A stretch of 64,000 nucleotides of DNA from an uncultured bacterium. GTDB lineage: Bacteria > Patescibacteriota > Saccharimonadia > Saccharimonadales > Saccharimonadaceae. The DNA is taken from the NCBI GenBank assembly GCA_938036155.1, contig CALHPA010000001.1, forward strand, positions 1 to 64,000, written 5' to 3'. The position numbers were made by a program, and so were the translations under genes. The notes beneath the pieces are model-generated. The model made no database searches and was not told where the DNA came from. It saw only the letters and a program-made list of their open reading frames with translations. This document shows, in pieces, positions 8,055 through 16,020 of this stretch (position 1 is its first letter; every line of letters starts with the position of its first letter).

Positions 8055-8402
8055 ATGAAAGAAATTACAGATTTTTTAGATCTAATAAAACCAAAAAATG
8101 ACAGGGAAATGTTTTCGGCGTTGATTTATCTTGCGTTGATATTTTTCGAAACGGATAATTACGAAGGTGTAGAATATCTTGCGAAAGATTATTACGGTCG
8201 AATAGTTTCTAAAGGGCGAGGTTTTTCTGATCCTAATAATAAATTTTCGCCAAGCGTAGTGGAGTTTGGAGAATTGACTAGCTTTATACTTGAAGATATT
8301 GAAAAGATAAAATCTGGCAAAATAACGAAAGATGAAGTGAGAAAAACCAATTTAGATTACTTAAAGAATTATATTTTTAATAATTCGAAAAAAGATAATT
8401 AA
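8055..8402 (+). CDS. 115-aa unknown protein, second gene of islet
   Basis: A soluble helical protein of 115 aa, preceded by AAGGAG seven bases before ATG. There is a hydrophobic helix near 20-32, a central Y-G-R-I-V-S-K-G-R-G turn and a Lys-rich C-terminus. I recognise no family. It forms an operon with the 39-aa gene. Its end overlaps the end of priA by four bases in convergent orientation. The two-gene unit sits between priA and def-fmt, which are neighbours in many bacteria, suggesting an inserted cassette. Confidence 0.65.
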   Translation: MKEITDFLDLIKPKNDREMFSALIYLALIFFETDNYEGVEYLAKDYYGRIVSKGRGFSDPNNKFSPSVVEFGELTSFILEDIEKIKSGKITKDEVRKTNLDYLKNYIFNNSKKDN

Positions 8403-10366
8403 ATTAATCCTGGTGGATCTAAGTCAACACGCCATTGTGACTTGCCTTGAAAATCGTGCGCAATCTCTAAAAGGGGTGCGCGTTTTTTGCTCTTAATGAC
8501 AATTTGCCAGCGATAAGTTTTGCCCACGCGTTCATAAAAAGCTGGCGTCGGGCCAAAAATTTGTACATCTTTCGAAAACTTTTTGCGAATTTCGCGCGCT
8601 TCTTTTTGTGCATTTCGTACAGCTGAAATCTCGGTTTTATAAACGCAAGTTAATTTTAACAGATACACGAAAGGTGGATAATTTTGTTTTTGGCGATTTT
8701 TAATTTCGAAATTATAGAATCCAGCATAGTCTTGATTTAAGCCAAATTGAATTGATGGAGCTTCAGGCTGATAAGTTTGAATAATCACATTTGATTCGTT
8801 AGAATGCCGCCCAACACGACCAATTACTTGTGAAATTAACTGAAAATTTCGCTCACTCGAAGTAAAATCAGGTAAAGCTAAACCGGCATCTGCCTGAACT
8901 ACGCAAACGGTTTTTAGGTTCGGCAAATCTAAGCCTTTAGCAATAACTTGCGTTCCGATAATAATATCAATTTCACCGTTGCGAATTTCATTATAAAGCT
9001 TTTCAACGGTTTCATTTTTATCGCTATCCGCATCAAAGCGCACAATTTTTTTTTGGGGGAAGAGCTTTCGAATTTCTTCTTCAATTGCTTTCGTGCCGAT
9101 TCCTTTATGAATAATTTCCGCTTCGCCACAATCTGGGCAAGAAGTTGGTGGCCGCTCTTTATGCCCACAAATATGGCAAACTAGTTGAAATTTATCTGTA
9201 TGTAAAGTAAGCGGGATGAGGCAATTCGGGCAAAGTGCTGTCCATCCGCAGTTGTGGCAAAGTGTCACACTTGCTGAGCCGCGGCGGTTATGATAAATTA
9301 AAACTTGTTTATTTTCATTCAAAGTTTGCTCCATTTTGGTAAGCATTTTTTTCGAAAAAAAGCGGTGGTTCTTAGAATCTTTTTTCGTTAAATCAATCAG
9401 CTCGATTTTTGGTGGTTGGGCTTCTTTTTTGGCGAGTTCGGTTAGTTTGATAATTTCGTTTCCACCATTTTTTTCAGATAATTCGGCCAAGAAATAATCT
9501 TCAATTAACGGTGTCGCAGAACCGAAAATTGCTTTAAAATTAAATTTCGAAGCCAAAAAGCTGCTGGCTCGCAACGCAGAATATTTCGGTGTTTGATCTT
9601 GCTTAAAACTTGGCTCATGGCATTCATCAATCACAATTAAACCTAAATTTCGAACTGGTGCAAAAAGTGCGGAGCGAGCCCCAATAATAATTTGCGGTTT
9701 TTCGTCGTGTAAAATTTTTAACCAAGTTTTGTGGCGTTCGGCTTCGGTTTGATGTGAGTGAATGATCTTAATATTTTCAAAATGTTTTTCAAAATTAGAA
9801 ACTAATTGCGAAGTTAAAGCGATTTCTGGTATTAAAATTATTGCCGATTTTTGATTCTGTAAAGTTTTTTTTGCTTGATTGATATAAATTGAAGTTTTTC
9901 CAGAACCTGTAATTCCATGCAAAAGAATCGTTCCTGAATTTATTTTATCAAGTTTATTGATGGCTTTTTCTTGCTGATCTGTGTATAAAAAATTTGAACA
10001 ATTAGTTTGTTTTTCGTCTATTATTTCTCTTTTTTCAGCTTTCGAAAAACGCCGATTTTTATTAATGCCATTTGGTAAAATTCCACTCAAAACTTGTGCA
10101 AGCGGAGTGTTATAATATTCTTTCATCCATTTTGAAAGCTGAATTAAATGCTTAGGAATTGCTATTTTTTCTATATTTTTTGTAATTTCACGAGTTTCAA
10201 AATCTGGTTTTTGAACTTCTCGCCAAACTATGCCAACCATATTTTTTTTACCAACTGGAATTTCGACAATCTGGCCAATTTTAAGTTTTTCTTTTGAAGC
10301 ATAGGTAAATACTTCGCTATTTGAGCGAATAATTTTTGTTGGAGCAACTTCAAAATAAAATTCCAT
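8399..10366 (-). CDS. priA: primosomal replication restart helicase PriA
   Basis: A 655-aa superfamily-2 helicase that reloads the replisome at stalled forks. Visible parts are an N-terminal DNA-binding domain, Walker A G-I-T-G-S-G-K-T near 150, Walker B D-E-C-H near 247, and a helicase insert with eight cysteines (C-H-N-C, C-P-N-C, C-H-I-C, C-P-D-C) that binds two zincs. Motif VI appears as S-Q-V-I-G-R-V-G-R. It is shorter than E. coli PriA (732 aa) but all domains are present. TAAAAT lies seven bases before ATG, so the mRNA is nearly leaderless. Confidence 0.93.
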   Translation of the reverse strand: MEFYFEVAPTKIIRSNSEVFTYASKEKLKIGQIVEIPVGKKNMVGIVWREVQKPDFETREITKNIEKIAIPKHLIQLSKWMKEYYNTPLAQVLSGILPNGINKNRRFSKAEKREIIDEKQTNCSNFLYTDQQEKAINKLDKINSGTILLHGITGSGKTSIYINQAKKTLQNQKSAIILIPEIALTSQLVSNFEKHFENIKIIHSHQTEAERHKTWLKILHDEKPQIIIGARSALFAPVRNLGLIVIDECHEPSFKQDQTPKYSALRASSFLASKFNFKAIFGSATPLIEDYFLAELSEKNGGNEIIKLTELAKKEAQPPKIELIDLTKKDSKNHRFFSKKMLTKMEQTLNENKQVLIYHNRRGSASVTLCHNCGWTALCPNCLIPLTLHTDKFQLVCHICGHKERPPTSCPDCGEAEIIHKGIGTKAIEEEIRKLFPQKKIVRFDADSDKNETVEKLYNEIRNGEIDIIIGTQVIAKGLDLPNLKTVCVVQADAGLALPDFTSSERNFQLISQVIGRVGRHSNESNVIIQTYQPEAPSIQFGLNQDYAGFYNFEIKNRQKQNYPPFVYLLKLTCVYKTEISAVRNAQKEAREIRKKFSKDVQIFGPTPAFYERVGKTYRWQIVIKSKKRAPLLEIAHDFQGKSQWRVDLDPPGLI

Positions 10367-10476
10367 ATATCTTATTTTACATCAAACATAGCGAAAAATA
10401 AAATATTTTTATGCTAAAATAAGCCTTGCGAAAATATCGAAAATTTTGTAAAATAGAAATACAAAAAGGCGAGTAT

Positions 10477-10797
10477 ATGGTAGATTTAGACATTTTTATT
10501 ACATCACGAGTAAAGCGAAAAATTGTTGTATTTTTTGTGACGTATCCTATAATTAAAATGCATTCTCGCGGTCTTGCGAAACTTTTAAAAGAAGACCCAG
10601 GAAATATTCAGCGCGAACTCGCTAAGCTTGAAAAAGTTGGTTTTTTGTATAGGGAAAAGAAGAAGAATACTTATACTTATTTTGCGAATACAAATTTTTT
10701 ATTTTTTTCTGAACTTCAATCGATCGTGGTGAAAGTTCGTGAGCAAAACAGTGTTTCGCGTTCTAGAAATTATATTGAGAAATCTGTAAAAAGATAG
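10477..10797 (+). CDS. winged-helix DNA-binding protein
   Basis: A 106-aa protein. Residues about 8-75 look like a winged helix: V-K-R-K-I-V-V-F-F-V-T helix, S-R-G-L-A-K-L-L-K-E-D-P-G-N-I-Q-R-E-L-A-K-L-E-type recognition region (an ArsR/MarR-style turn), and a basic wing R-E-K-K-K-N-T-Y. The start at 10477 follows AAGGCGAG; a 17-residue upstream extension would run through the promoter-like TAAAAT at 10452. It is a likely transcription regulator whose target is unknown. It lies 12 bases ahead of recJ. Confidence 0.7.
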   Translation: MVDLDIFITSRVKRKIVVFFVTYPIIKMHSRGLAKLLKEDPGNIQRELAKLEKVGFLYREKKKNTYTYFANTNFLFFSELQSIVVKVREQNSVSRSRNYIEKSVKR

Positions 10798-10809
10798 GTT
10801 TTTTAAAAA

Positions 10810-12444
10810 GTGGTGGAGCAAATTTTTGAGAAAATTTTAGAGAATCGTGGAATTTCAAAAGAGAATCGTGAGGCTTTTCTAAACCCAGATTATAACAATC
10901 AGCACGATCCTTTTTTGTTGCCTGATATGGAAAAAGCGGTTGAACGGCTTTTGCAGGCGCACAAAAAACAAGAAAAAATTACTGTATATGGTGATTATGA
11001 TGTTGATGGAGTTTCGGCTTCAACTATTATTTTGGATACTTTTGAAAAATTTGGCTTCAAAAATGTTGATTACTTTTTGCCGGATCGCTTTAAAGATGGC
11101 TACGGAATGAATGAACGAGGCGTGAAATTGCTCGCCGAACGTGGAACGAATCTAATTTTAACAGTTGACTGTGGTAGTTTAAATCATGCTGAGATTGATT
11201 TCGCAAAAGGATTTGGGATTGATACGATTGTGACCGATCATCATAATATTGCTGAAGTGCAACCGAATGCGGTGGCGGTTGTGAACCCTCGCCGAAAAGA
11301 AAATCAATATCCGCAAGCTGAGAAATTCGCAGGTGTTGGTGTAGCTTTTAAATTGATCCAAGCTCTACAAACCAGACTTGACGGCTTACCAATTGGCCAA
11401 GAGAAATGGTTGCTTGATATGGTAGCGCTTGGTACGGTTTGTGATATTATGCAGCAAACTGTTGAAAACCGTCAGAATACTTTTTGGGGCTTGAAAGTAA
11501 TGGAGAAAACTCGGCGTAATGGACTCAGATCAATGCTAGCTTATGCTGGAATTGACAAACCAAATAGTTCTACGCTTGGTTTTGTTCTAGGACCGCGGAT
11601 TAACTCGGCTGGTCGGCTTGAAACGGCCGAAAAGGCCTTGGAACTAATGATAGAAAAAGATAGTTTTAAAGCGCTAGAGAAGGCTAAATATCTAGATGAG
11701 TTAAATAAAAAACGGCGTAAGCTTCAAAGTGACGCACTTGAAATTGCAATTCAAAAAGCTAAGGATTTCGAAAATGACAAAGTTCTAGTTATTGCTGACG
11801 AAAATTTCAACGATGGTATTATCGGTATTGTGGCATCGGGCTTAATGGAGAAGTTTAAAAAGCCAGTTTTTGTTATTTCGATTGAGGATGAAATTGCGAA
11901 AGGATCGGCGCGTAGTTTTGGCGGATTTTCGGCTAGCCAAGCTGTAGATAAAGCGCGCGAAATCATTATTAAGGGTGGTGGCCATGATGCCGCAGCCGGC
12001 GTGACTCTGCCGACTTCTAAAATTGATGAATTTCGGAGAATTGTTAATCAATTTTATGATTCGCTTAATCTTAAAGATCAGCTCAAATATCTTTTACCAA
12101 AAGTGGATATTCAGCTTGAAGATTTTTCGCCAATCTCGTTAGATCTTTTCGAAAAAATTACAAAGCTTGAGCCGTTTGGAAATGGGAATGAAGAGCCAAC
12201 TTTCGAAATTAAAAAAGTGCGAGTTATGGATCGGCAAGAAATGGGTGACAAAAAACAGCATTTAAAGCTAACTTTAACTGATGGCGAGAATGAAATTAAG
12301 ATGTTGAAATTTAATGCTCCAGAAGAATTTTTTGCGGAAATCCGTGAAGAAATTGACGTGGTTTTTTCGCTCGGCTTGAATGAATGGCAAGGTCAGAAAA
12401 ATATCGAAGGGCAGATTTTGCATTTGGAAAGGAAGAGTGTATAA
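10810..12444 (+). CDS. recJ: single-stranded-DNA-specific exonuclease RecJ
   Basis: A 544-aa DHH-family 5'-3' exonuclease. Motifs: Y-G-D-Y-D-V-D-G (about 60-67), V-D-C-G near 119, T-D-H-H-N near 141, then the DHHA1 domain with G-G-G-H-D-A-A-A-G near 390 and a C-terminal OB fold. It functions in recombination and mismatch repair. The start is GTG at 10810 without a clear SD, probably coupled to the wHTH gene. Its stop codon overlaps the -10 of the next gene. Confidence 0.93.
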   Translation: MVEQIFEKILENRGISKENREAFLNPDYNNQHDPFLLPDMEKAVERLLQAHKKQEKITVYGDYDVDGVSASTIILDTFEKFGFKNVDYFLPDRFKDGYGMNERGVKLLAERGTNLILTVDCGSLNHAEIDFAKGFGIDTIVTDHHNIAEVQPNAVAVVNPRRKENQYPQAEKFAGVGVAFKLIQALQTRLDGLPIGQEKWLLDMVALGTVCDIMQQTVENRQNTFWGLKVMEKTRRNGLRSMLAYAGIDKPNSSTLGFVLGPRINSAGRLETAEKALELMIEKDSFKALEKAKYLDELNKKRRKLQSDALEIAIQKAKDFENDKVLVIADENFNDGIIGIVASGLMEKFKKPVFVISIEDEIAKGSARSFGGFSASQAVDKAREIIIKGGGHDAAAGVTLPTSKIDEFRRIVNQFYDSLNLKDQLKYLLPKVDIQLEDFSPISLDLFEKITKLEPFGNGNEEPTFEIKKVRVMDRQEMGDKKQHLKLTLTDGENEIKMLKFNAPEEFFAEIREEIDVVFSLGLNEWQGQKNIEGQILHLERKSV

Positions 12445-12452
12445 TTAACTTA
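12440..12452 (+). promoter_or_regulatory. -10 element embedded in the recJ stop, leaderless start
   Basis: TATAAT (12440-12445) uses the recJ stop codon and lies six bases before the ATG of the glycosyltransferase. Transcription should begin at the A of ATG. Confidence 0.7.
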
Positions 12453-13486
12453 TGACTAAAATTCATGTGAATATGATGAGTTCAGCAGATAAAGTTGCTG
12501 GCCAAGGTGTTGGCGGCGCTTATGCTGAGCTAATGAATCTTCTTGAAAATCGGGCAAAGAGCGAGCTGAAAATTACTAAAACACTTCGTGCGAAAAACCC
12601 AGACATTACACATTTTCACACTATTGATCCACATTTCTATCTAGCTGCACAGTTTAAAAAATATACTGGTCGCAGAATCGGCTACGTTCACTTAATTCCT
12701 GACACCCTTGATGGTAGTTTAGATATGCCGGCAATTGCTGAAAAAATTGTAAAAAAATATCTAATCAAATTTTATGATAAAATGGATCATTTAGTGGTTG
12801 TAAATCCAGATTTTAAAGAAGAATTAGTTAAAATCGGTATCGACCGAGAAAAAATAACTTATATTCCAAACTTTGTTGCAAAAGATAAGTGGTCGCCTTT
12901 GAGTAAAGAAGAACGAGAGGAATTTCGAAAATCACAAGGCTGGAAAAAAAGCGATATTGTAGTTTTTGGAGTTGGTCAAGTTCAGCAGCGGAAAGGCATT
13001 GATGATTTTGTAAAGTTAGCAGAGAATAATCCCAATATTAAATTTGTTTGGGCTGGCGGTTTTTCGTTCGGAAAAATTACTAGTGGTTATGAGCGCTACA
13101 AAAAAATAGTCGAAAATCCACCAAAGAATTTGAAATTTTTAGGAATTGTGCCGCGCGAAGAAATTCGAAAGTTTTATGCAAGTTGTGATTTGTTTCTTTT
13201 GCCAAGCTATGCGGAGCTTTTCCCAATGTCTATTTTAGAAGCAGCCAGTTGTGGTGCGCCAATAATGTTGCGCGATTTAGATTTATATAAAAATATTCTT
13301 GAAGGAAAATATCTTTGTGGTAAAGATCTCGAAGAGATGAATGAAGTAATTAAAGACATTTCGAAAAATCCAGAAAAATTAAAAGAATTTAAAGCGAAGT
13401 CGAAAGAAATTTCAGATTATTATTCAGAGGACAGACTGCTAAAAATTTGGATTGATTTTTATCGCGAACAGGCAAAGTTAAAGTAA
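12452..13486 (+). CDS. family-4 glycosyltransferase
   Basis: A 344-aa GT-B fold glycosyltransferase. The N-half has G-Q-G-V-G-G-A-Y-A and H-F-H-T-I-D-P-H. The C-half has the GT4 signature: V-G-Q-V-Q-Q-R-K-G near 174 and the donor-binding L-F-L-L-P-S-Y-A-E-L-F-P-M-S-I-L-E-A-A-S-C-G-A-P. It resembles diacylglycerol glucosyltransferases and may build membrane glycolipids or surface glycans; the acceptor is not determinable. There is no membrane segment, so it is likely a peripheral cytoplasmic protein. It is predicted leaderless. Confidence 0.85.
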   Translation: MTKIHVNMMSSADKVAGQGVGGAYAELMNLLENRAKSELKITKTLRAKNPDITHFHTIDPHFYLAAQFKKYTGRRIGYVHLIPDTLDGSLDMPAIAEKIVKKYLIKFYDKMDHLVVVNPDFKEELVKIGIDREKITYIPNFVAKDKWSPLSKEEREEFRKSQGWKKSDIVVFGVGQVQQRKGIDDFVKLAENNPNIKFVWAGGFSFGKITSGYERYKKIVENPPKNLKFLGIVPREEIRKFYASCDLFLLPSYAELFPMSILEAASCGAPIMLRDLDLYKNILEGKYLCGKDLEEMNEVIKDISKNPEKLKEFKAKSKEISDYYSEDRLLKIWIDFYREQAKLK

Positions 13487-13567
13487 TTTTAATAAAATTA
13501 GTCAAAATTGAGCAATTTTATTTTCTGCTTGCTTTTTTAAAAAAACTTTGGTAAAATAGTAATCAGT

Positions 13568-13786
13568 ATGAGTATTAGTGTAACAAGGAAAGACCAGAAA
13601 GAAGCTAACGAAAATATTATTCGTCGCTTTAATCGAAAAGTTCTACAAAGTGGAGTTTTGAGCGAAGCTAAAGCGTCTATGCGATTTTCGAAGCCTCTAA
13701 GCAAGGTTGAACGACGCAAAAAAGCAATCGTTCGAAATCAACGCCGTGCTGAAAAAGCACAAAAAATGCGACTTGGTATTCGCTAA
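13568..13786 (+). CDS. rpsU: 30S ribosomal protein S21
   Basis: A 72-aa, very basic protein with the S21 pattern: R-R-F-N-R-K-V-L-Q-S-G-V-L at 19-31, then R-R-K-K-A-I-V-R-N-Q-R-R. It sits next to the 16S 3' end in the small subunit. TAAAAT is ten bases before ATG and there is no SD, as fits a very short leader. rpsU beside yqeY is a common bacterial pairing. Confidence 0.95.
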   Translation: MSISVTRKDQKEANENIIRRFNRKVLQSGVLSEAKASMRFSKPLSKVERRKKAIVRNQRRAEKAQKMRLGIR

Positions 13787-13798
13787 AAAACATAAATT

Positions 13799-13819
13799 CC
13801 AGTCGAAAGGCTGGTTTTT
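13799..13819 (+). terminator. rpsU terminator/attenuator
   Basis: CCAGTC-GAAA-GGCTGG followed by TTTTTATTTT. It lies between rpsU and yqeY and would reduce read-through into yqeY. Confidence 0.85.
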
Positions 13820-13837
13820 ATTTTAAAAAGGAGGAAA

Positions 13838-14275
13838 ATGTTAAAAGAACGAATTAACGCTGATTTAAAAACTGCAATGCTTGCGCGAAATGCTTTCGAA
13901 ACTACAGTTTTGCGAGGCTTGAAAGCTTCAATCTTGGATGAAGAAGTAAAGCTCGGTAAGCGTGAAGAAGGCTTAAATGATGCCGAAATTGAAACTTTGG
14001 TGGCACGAGAAGTGAAAAAGCGTAAAGAAGCTGCGAGCTTATTAGACGAAGAACGTGCTGAAAATGAACTAAAAGAAGCTGAAATTCTTTCGAAATATTT
14101 GCCAGAAATGGTGAGTGAAGATGAAATTCGTGCGGCAGTAAAAGCTGAAATTTCAGCAATGGGTGAAGTTTCGATCAAGCAAATGGGCGCAATTATTGGC
14201 AAAATGAAAGCAAAATTTGGTAATTCTGCCGATGGTGCTGTTTTGGCGAGAATCGTGAAAGAAGAATTGAATTAA
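13838..14275 (+). CDS. GatB/YqeY-domain protein
   Basis: A 145-aa YqeY-type protein: R-I-N-A-D-L-K-T-A-M-L-A-R at 4-16, R-K-E-A-A-S-L near 65, E-I-L-S-K-Y-L-P near 84-91, and C-terminal G-A-I-I-G-K-M-K-A-K-F-G. The family shares the tail domain of GatB and may act on tRNA-linked chemistry, though free-standing YqeY is poorly characterised. The SD AAGGAGG is five bases before ATG. It pairs with rpsU, as in many genomes. Confidence 0.92.
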   Translation: MLKERINADLKTAMLARNAFETTVLRGLKASILDEEVKLGKREEGLNDAEIETLVAREVKKRKEAASLLDEERAENELKEAEILSKYLPEMVSEDEIRAAVKAEISAMGEVSIKQMGAIIGKMKAKFGNSADGAVLARIVKEELN

Positions 14276-14280
14276 AATAA

Positions 14281-14304
14281 AAAAACGGCCAAAAGGTCGT
14301 TTTT
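14281..14304. terminator. bidirectional terminator
   Basis: AAAAACGGCC-AAAA-GGTCGTTTTT. It ends yqeY and overlaps the final codon of the convergent gene at 14303. Confidence 0.85.
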
Positions 14305-14716
14305 AAATTTCCCAGTCGGAAATAAGCTTATTTGCGAGCTTCTCTCTTTCTTTTAGTGATATAGCTATAAAATAATCAGAATATTCCTGAATATCAAAGC
14401 CTATTTCTTTTGTTCTAAAATCTTGAGCGAACAATATGGATAATTTTCTTGAGAAGTTAACTAAGTTTTTATCTGGGTTGTCTCGAATCTCTATTATAAA
14501 ATTCTTAGCAATCTCGTAAATTATACAAATTTCTTCTTTTGAGAAAGGCTTAGGATAGTCTTTCTCGAAATAGTTAATGTAGAAAGAATTCAAATCTTTT
14601 ATAGTGTATTCTTTATTTGATGTACTATATTTTTTTAATTTAGTAGGAAAAACTTTGAAACTACTATCATAATCTATTTTATATAAAATAGTGACAATTT
14701 TTTGAAAAATGCTCAT
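14303..14716 (-). CDS. 137-aa unknown protein, partner of the Gly-rich gene
   Basis: A soluble, helical protein rich in Lys, Phe, Tyr and Ile, with no recognised motif. The SD AAGGAG lies seven bases before ATG. It is 56 bases behind the Gly-rich gene, with a terminator hairpin between them, so it would be made at a lower level than that gene. A strongly expressed small protein, leaky terminator and second gene in this order is seen in bacteriocin/immunity cassettes, but no homology supports that here. Confidence 0.6.
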   Translation of the reverse strand: MSIFQKIVTILYKIDYDSSFKVFPTKLKKYSTSNKEYTIKDLNSFYINYFEKDYPKPFSKEEICIIYEIAKNFIIEIRDNPDKNLVNFSRKLSILFAQDFRTKEIGFDIQEYSDYFIAISLKEREKLANKLISDWEI

Positions 14717-14730
14717 AGAGATCTCCTTTT

Positions 14731-14757
14731 TAATAAAAGAGCGCTAAAACAGCGCTC
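14731..14757 (-). terminator. intercistronic terminator
   Basis: On the minus strand GAGCGCT-GTTTT-AGCGCTC is followed by TTTTATT. It lies between the Gly-rich 81-aa gene and the 137-aa gene. Confidence 0.85.
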
Positions 14758-14772
14758 GTAAGACAAATAGGG

Positions 14773-15018
14773 TTATTTAGACCCAGGCCCTGTATACTGA
14801 CCTCGGTCAGTACCATTATTATTTGGGCCGTCACCCTTATCGTAATGGTCGTGATTTGGTGAATCTAAGAAGTTCATTTCGCTTCTATCGCCATCTCCCA
14901 ATAGGGTTTCGCCATCTTTAGAGCCCCAGCCAAATGAAACTGTGATTGGATTTCCTTCTGAATCACAACCTCCCATTGGCTCACCCCAACCACCTTTGTG
15001 GTTTCCTGTATTTGTCAT
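14773..15018 (-). CDS. Gly/Asp/Asn-rich 81-aa protein
   Basis: About a quarter of the residues are glycine. It begins MTNTGNHKGGWGEPMGG, has a V-S-F-G-W-G core, then N-H-D-H-Y-D-K-G-D-G and a C-terminal T-D-R-G-Q-Y-T-G-P-G-S-K. It has a single cysteine and no hydrophobic segment. AAAGGTGG precedes ATG by nine bases. The composition suggests an unfolded or exported small protein. It is clearly unlike the neighbouring AT-codon-rich housekeeping proteins. I do not recognise a family. A terminator follows, then the unknown partner gene. Confidence 0.65.
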   Translation of the reverse strand: MTNTGNHKGGWGEPMGGCDSEGNPITVSFGWGSKDGETLLGDGDRSEMNFLDSPNHDHYDKGDGPNNNGTDRGQYTGPGSK

Positions 15019-15471
15019 ATAAAAGTTCCACCTTTCGGTATATAGTCAATAATAAAAGATTGCTAACGAACATTATATATGAATTGATAATGAAAATCAA
15101 ATAGTTTTTTTAAAAAATCAATTGGTGAATGGGAAACTTCAGGTGAGGATTATACTCATGTAAAAGAATATTTAAATGGTCAAAATTACCCCCAAGAAAT
15201 TGAACGAATTTCATTTTTTTTCAAAAGGAGTTTCTCCTATTTTCGTAAGACATCCTCGAAGGTCTGTTTATGATGATTATGTTGGTAGGCTTTAGATAGT
15301 TTTAGGTAGTTCTTGTGAGATGTATAAATCGGGTGAGGGTGTTTAATCCTAATAAATCAATGGTTGCAATTCATCTTGAAGCGAGCGACTATTGTTGCGA
15401 AGAATTTTAGTATTTTTAATTTTTTGTGCTATAATGTAAAAGTATATAATTTTAAAAACAAAAGGAATTTA
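15019..15471. other. gene-poor stretch with decayed coding sequence
   Basis: About 450 bases without an intact gene. It carries the promoter region of the Gly-rich gene (left, minus strand), the decayed ORF described at 15094-15294, and the promoter and leader of adk (TATAAT-like boxes near 15430-15455). I see no RNA gene in it. Confidence 0.6.
15094..15294 (+). pseudogene. decayed gene with frameshift at a T8 run
   Basis: No start codon. The frame from 15094 reads through I-G-E-W-E-T-S-G-E-D-Y-T-H-V-K-E-Y-L-N-G and on to E-R-I-S-F. A T8 run (15214-15221) then moves coding sense to the +1 frame, which continues S-K-G-V-S-P-I-F-V-R-H-P-R-R-S-V-Y-D-D-Y-V-G-R-L to a TAG at 15292. Seven Ts would restore one frame. 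Beyond the TAG another 16 codons stay open. Protein-like composition in both pieces argues for a relic gene. The family is not recognised. Confidence 0.55.
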
Positions 15472-16020
15472 ATGATTGTATTTTTTGGTCCAGCGGGTGC
15501 TGGTAAAAGTGTTCAAGGAAGTTTGTTGGCCGCGCGAAATGATTGGCGTTGGCTTGGTGCAGGGCAGCTTTTGCGTGATAGTAAAGATCCTGAACTTCTT
15601 GCGCAGATGAGCACAGGAAAGTTAGTTGACCCAGAAATTGTTAATCGCGTTATGGGCGAAGCTCTTGATCGTGCAAATAGCAAAAATGTTAAACAAGTTA
15701 TTCTTGATGGTTACCCACGCCAGCTTGCTCAGGCTAAATGGCTAATTGAAAATAAGCAAAATCATGGTCGAAATGTTGATTTAGTGATTGTTCTGGAAGT
15801 TCCACGAAGTGAATTGATGCGTCGGCTTGAAATTCGTGGTCGGCTTGACGATACACCAGAAGTTATTGATGAGCGCCTTCGAATTTATCGCCAAGAAATG
15901 TATCCAGTTTTGAATTATTTTAATGAAAATGGCGTAAAAATTGCTCATATTGATGGAACCGGCACGGTTGGTCAAGTTCATGACCGAATTATGGAGGAAA
16001 TTGAATCGTGCGAAATTTAA
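15472..16020 (+). CDS. adk: adenylate kinase-type nucleoside monophosphate kinase
   Basis: A 182-aa protein. P-loop G-P-A-G-A-G-K-S at 6-13, the NMP-binding region with L-V-D-P-E-I-V, the D-G-Y-P-R signature near 81-85, and an R-G-R-L-D-D-T-P segment in place of a longer LID. It makes ADP from AMP and ATP. The short LID has no zinc cysteines. The start at 15472 follows AAGGA; an upstream extension would run through promoter-like sequence. Its last 13 bases overlap map. Confidence 0.88.
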   Translation: MIVFFGPAGAGKSVQGSLLAARNDWRWLGAGQLLRDSKDPELLAQMSTGKLVDPEIVNRVMGEALDRANSKNVKQVILDGYPRQLAQAKWLIENKQNHGRNVDLVIVLEVPRSELMRRLEIRGRLDDTPEVIDERLRIYRQEMYPVLNYFNENGVKIAHIDGTGTVGQVHDRIMEEIESCEI

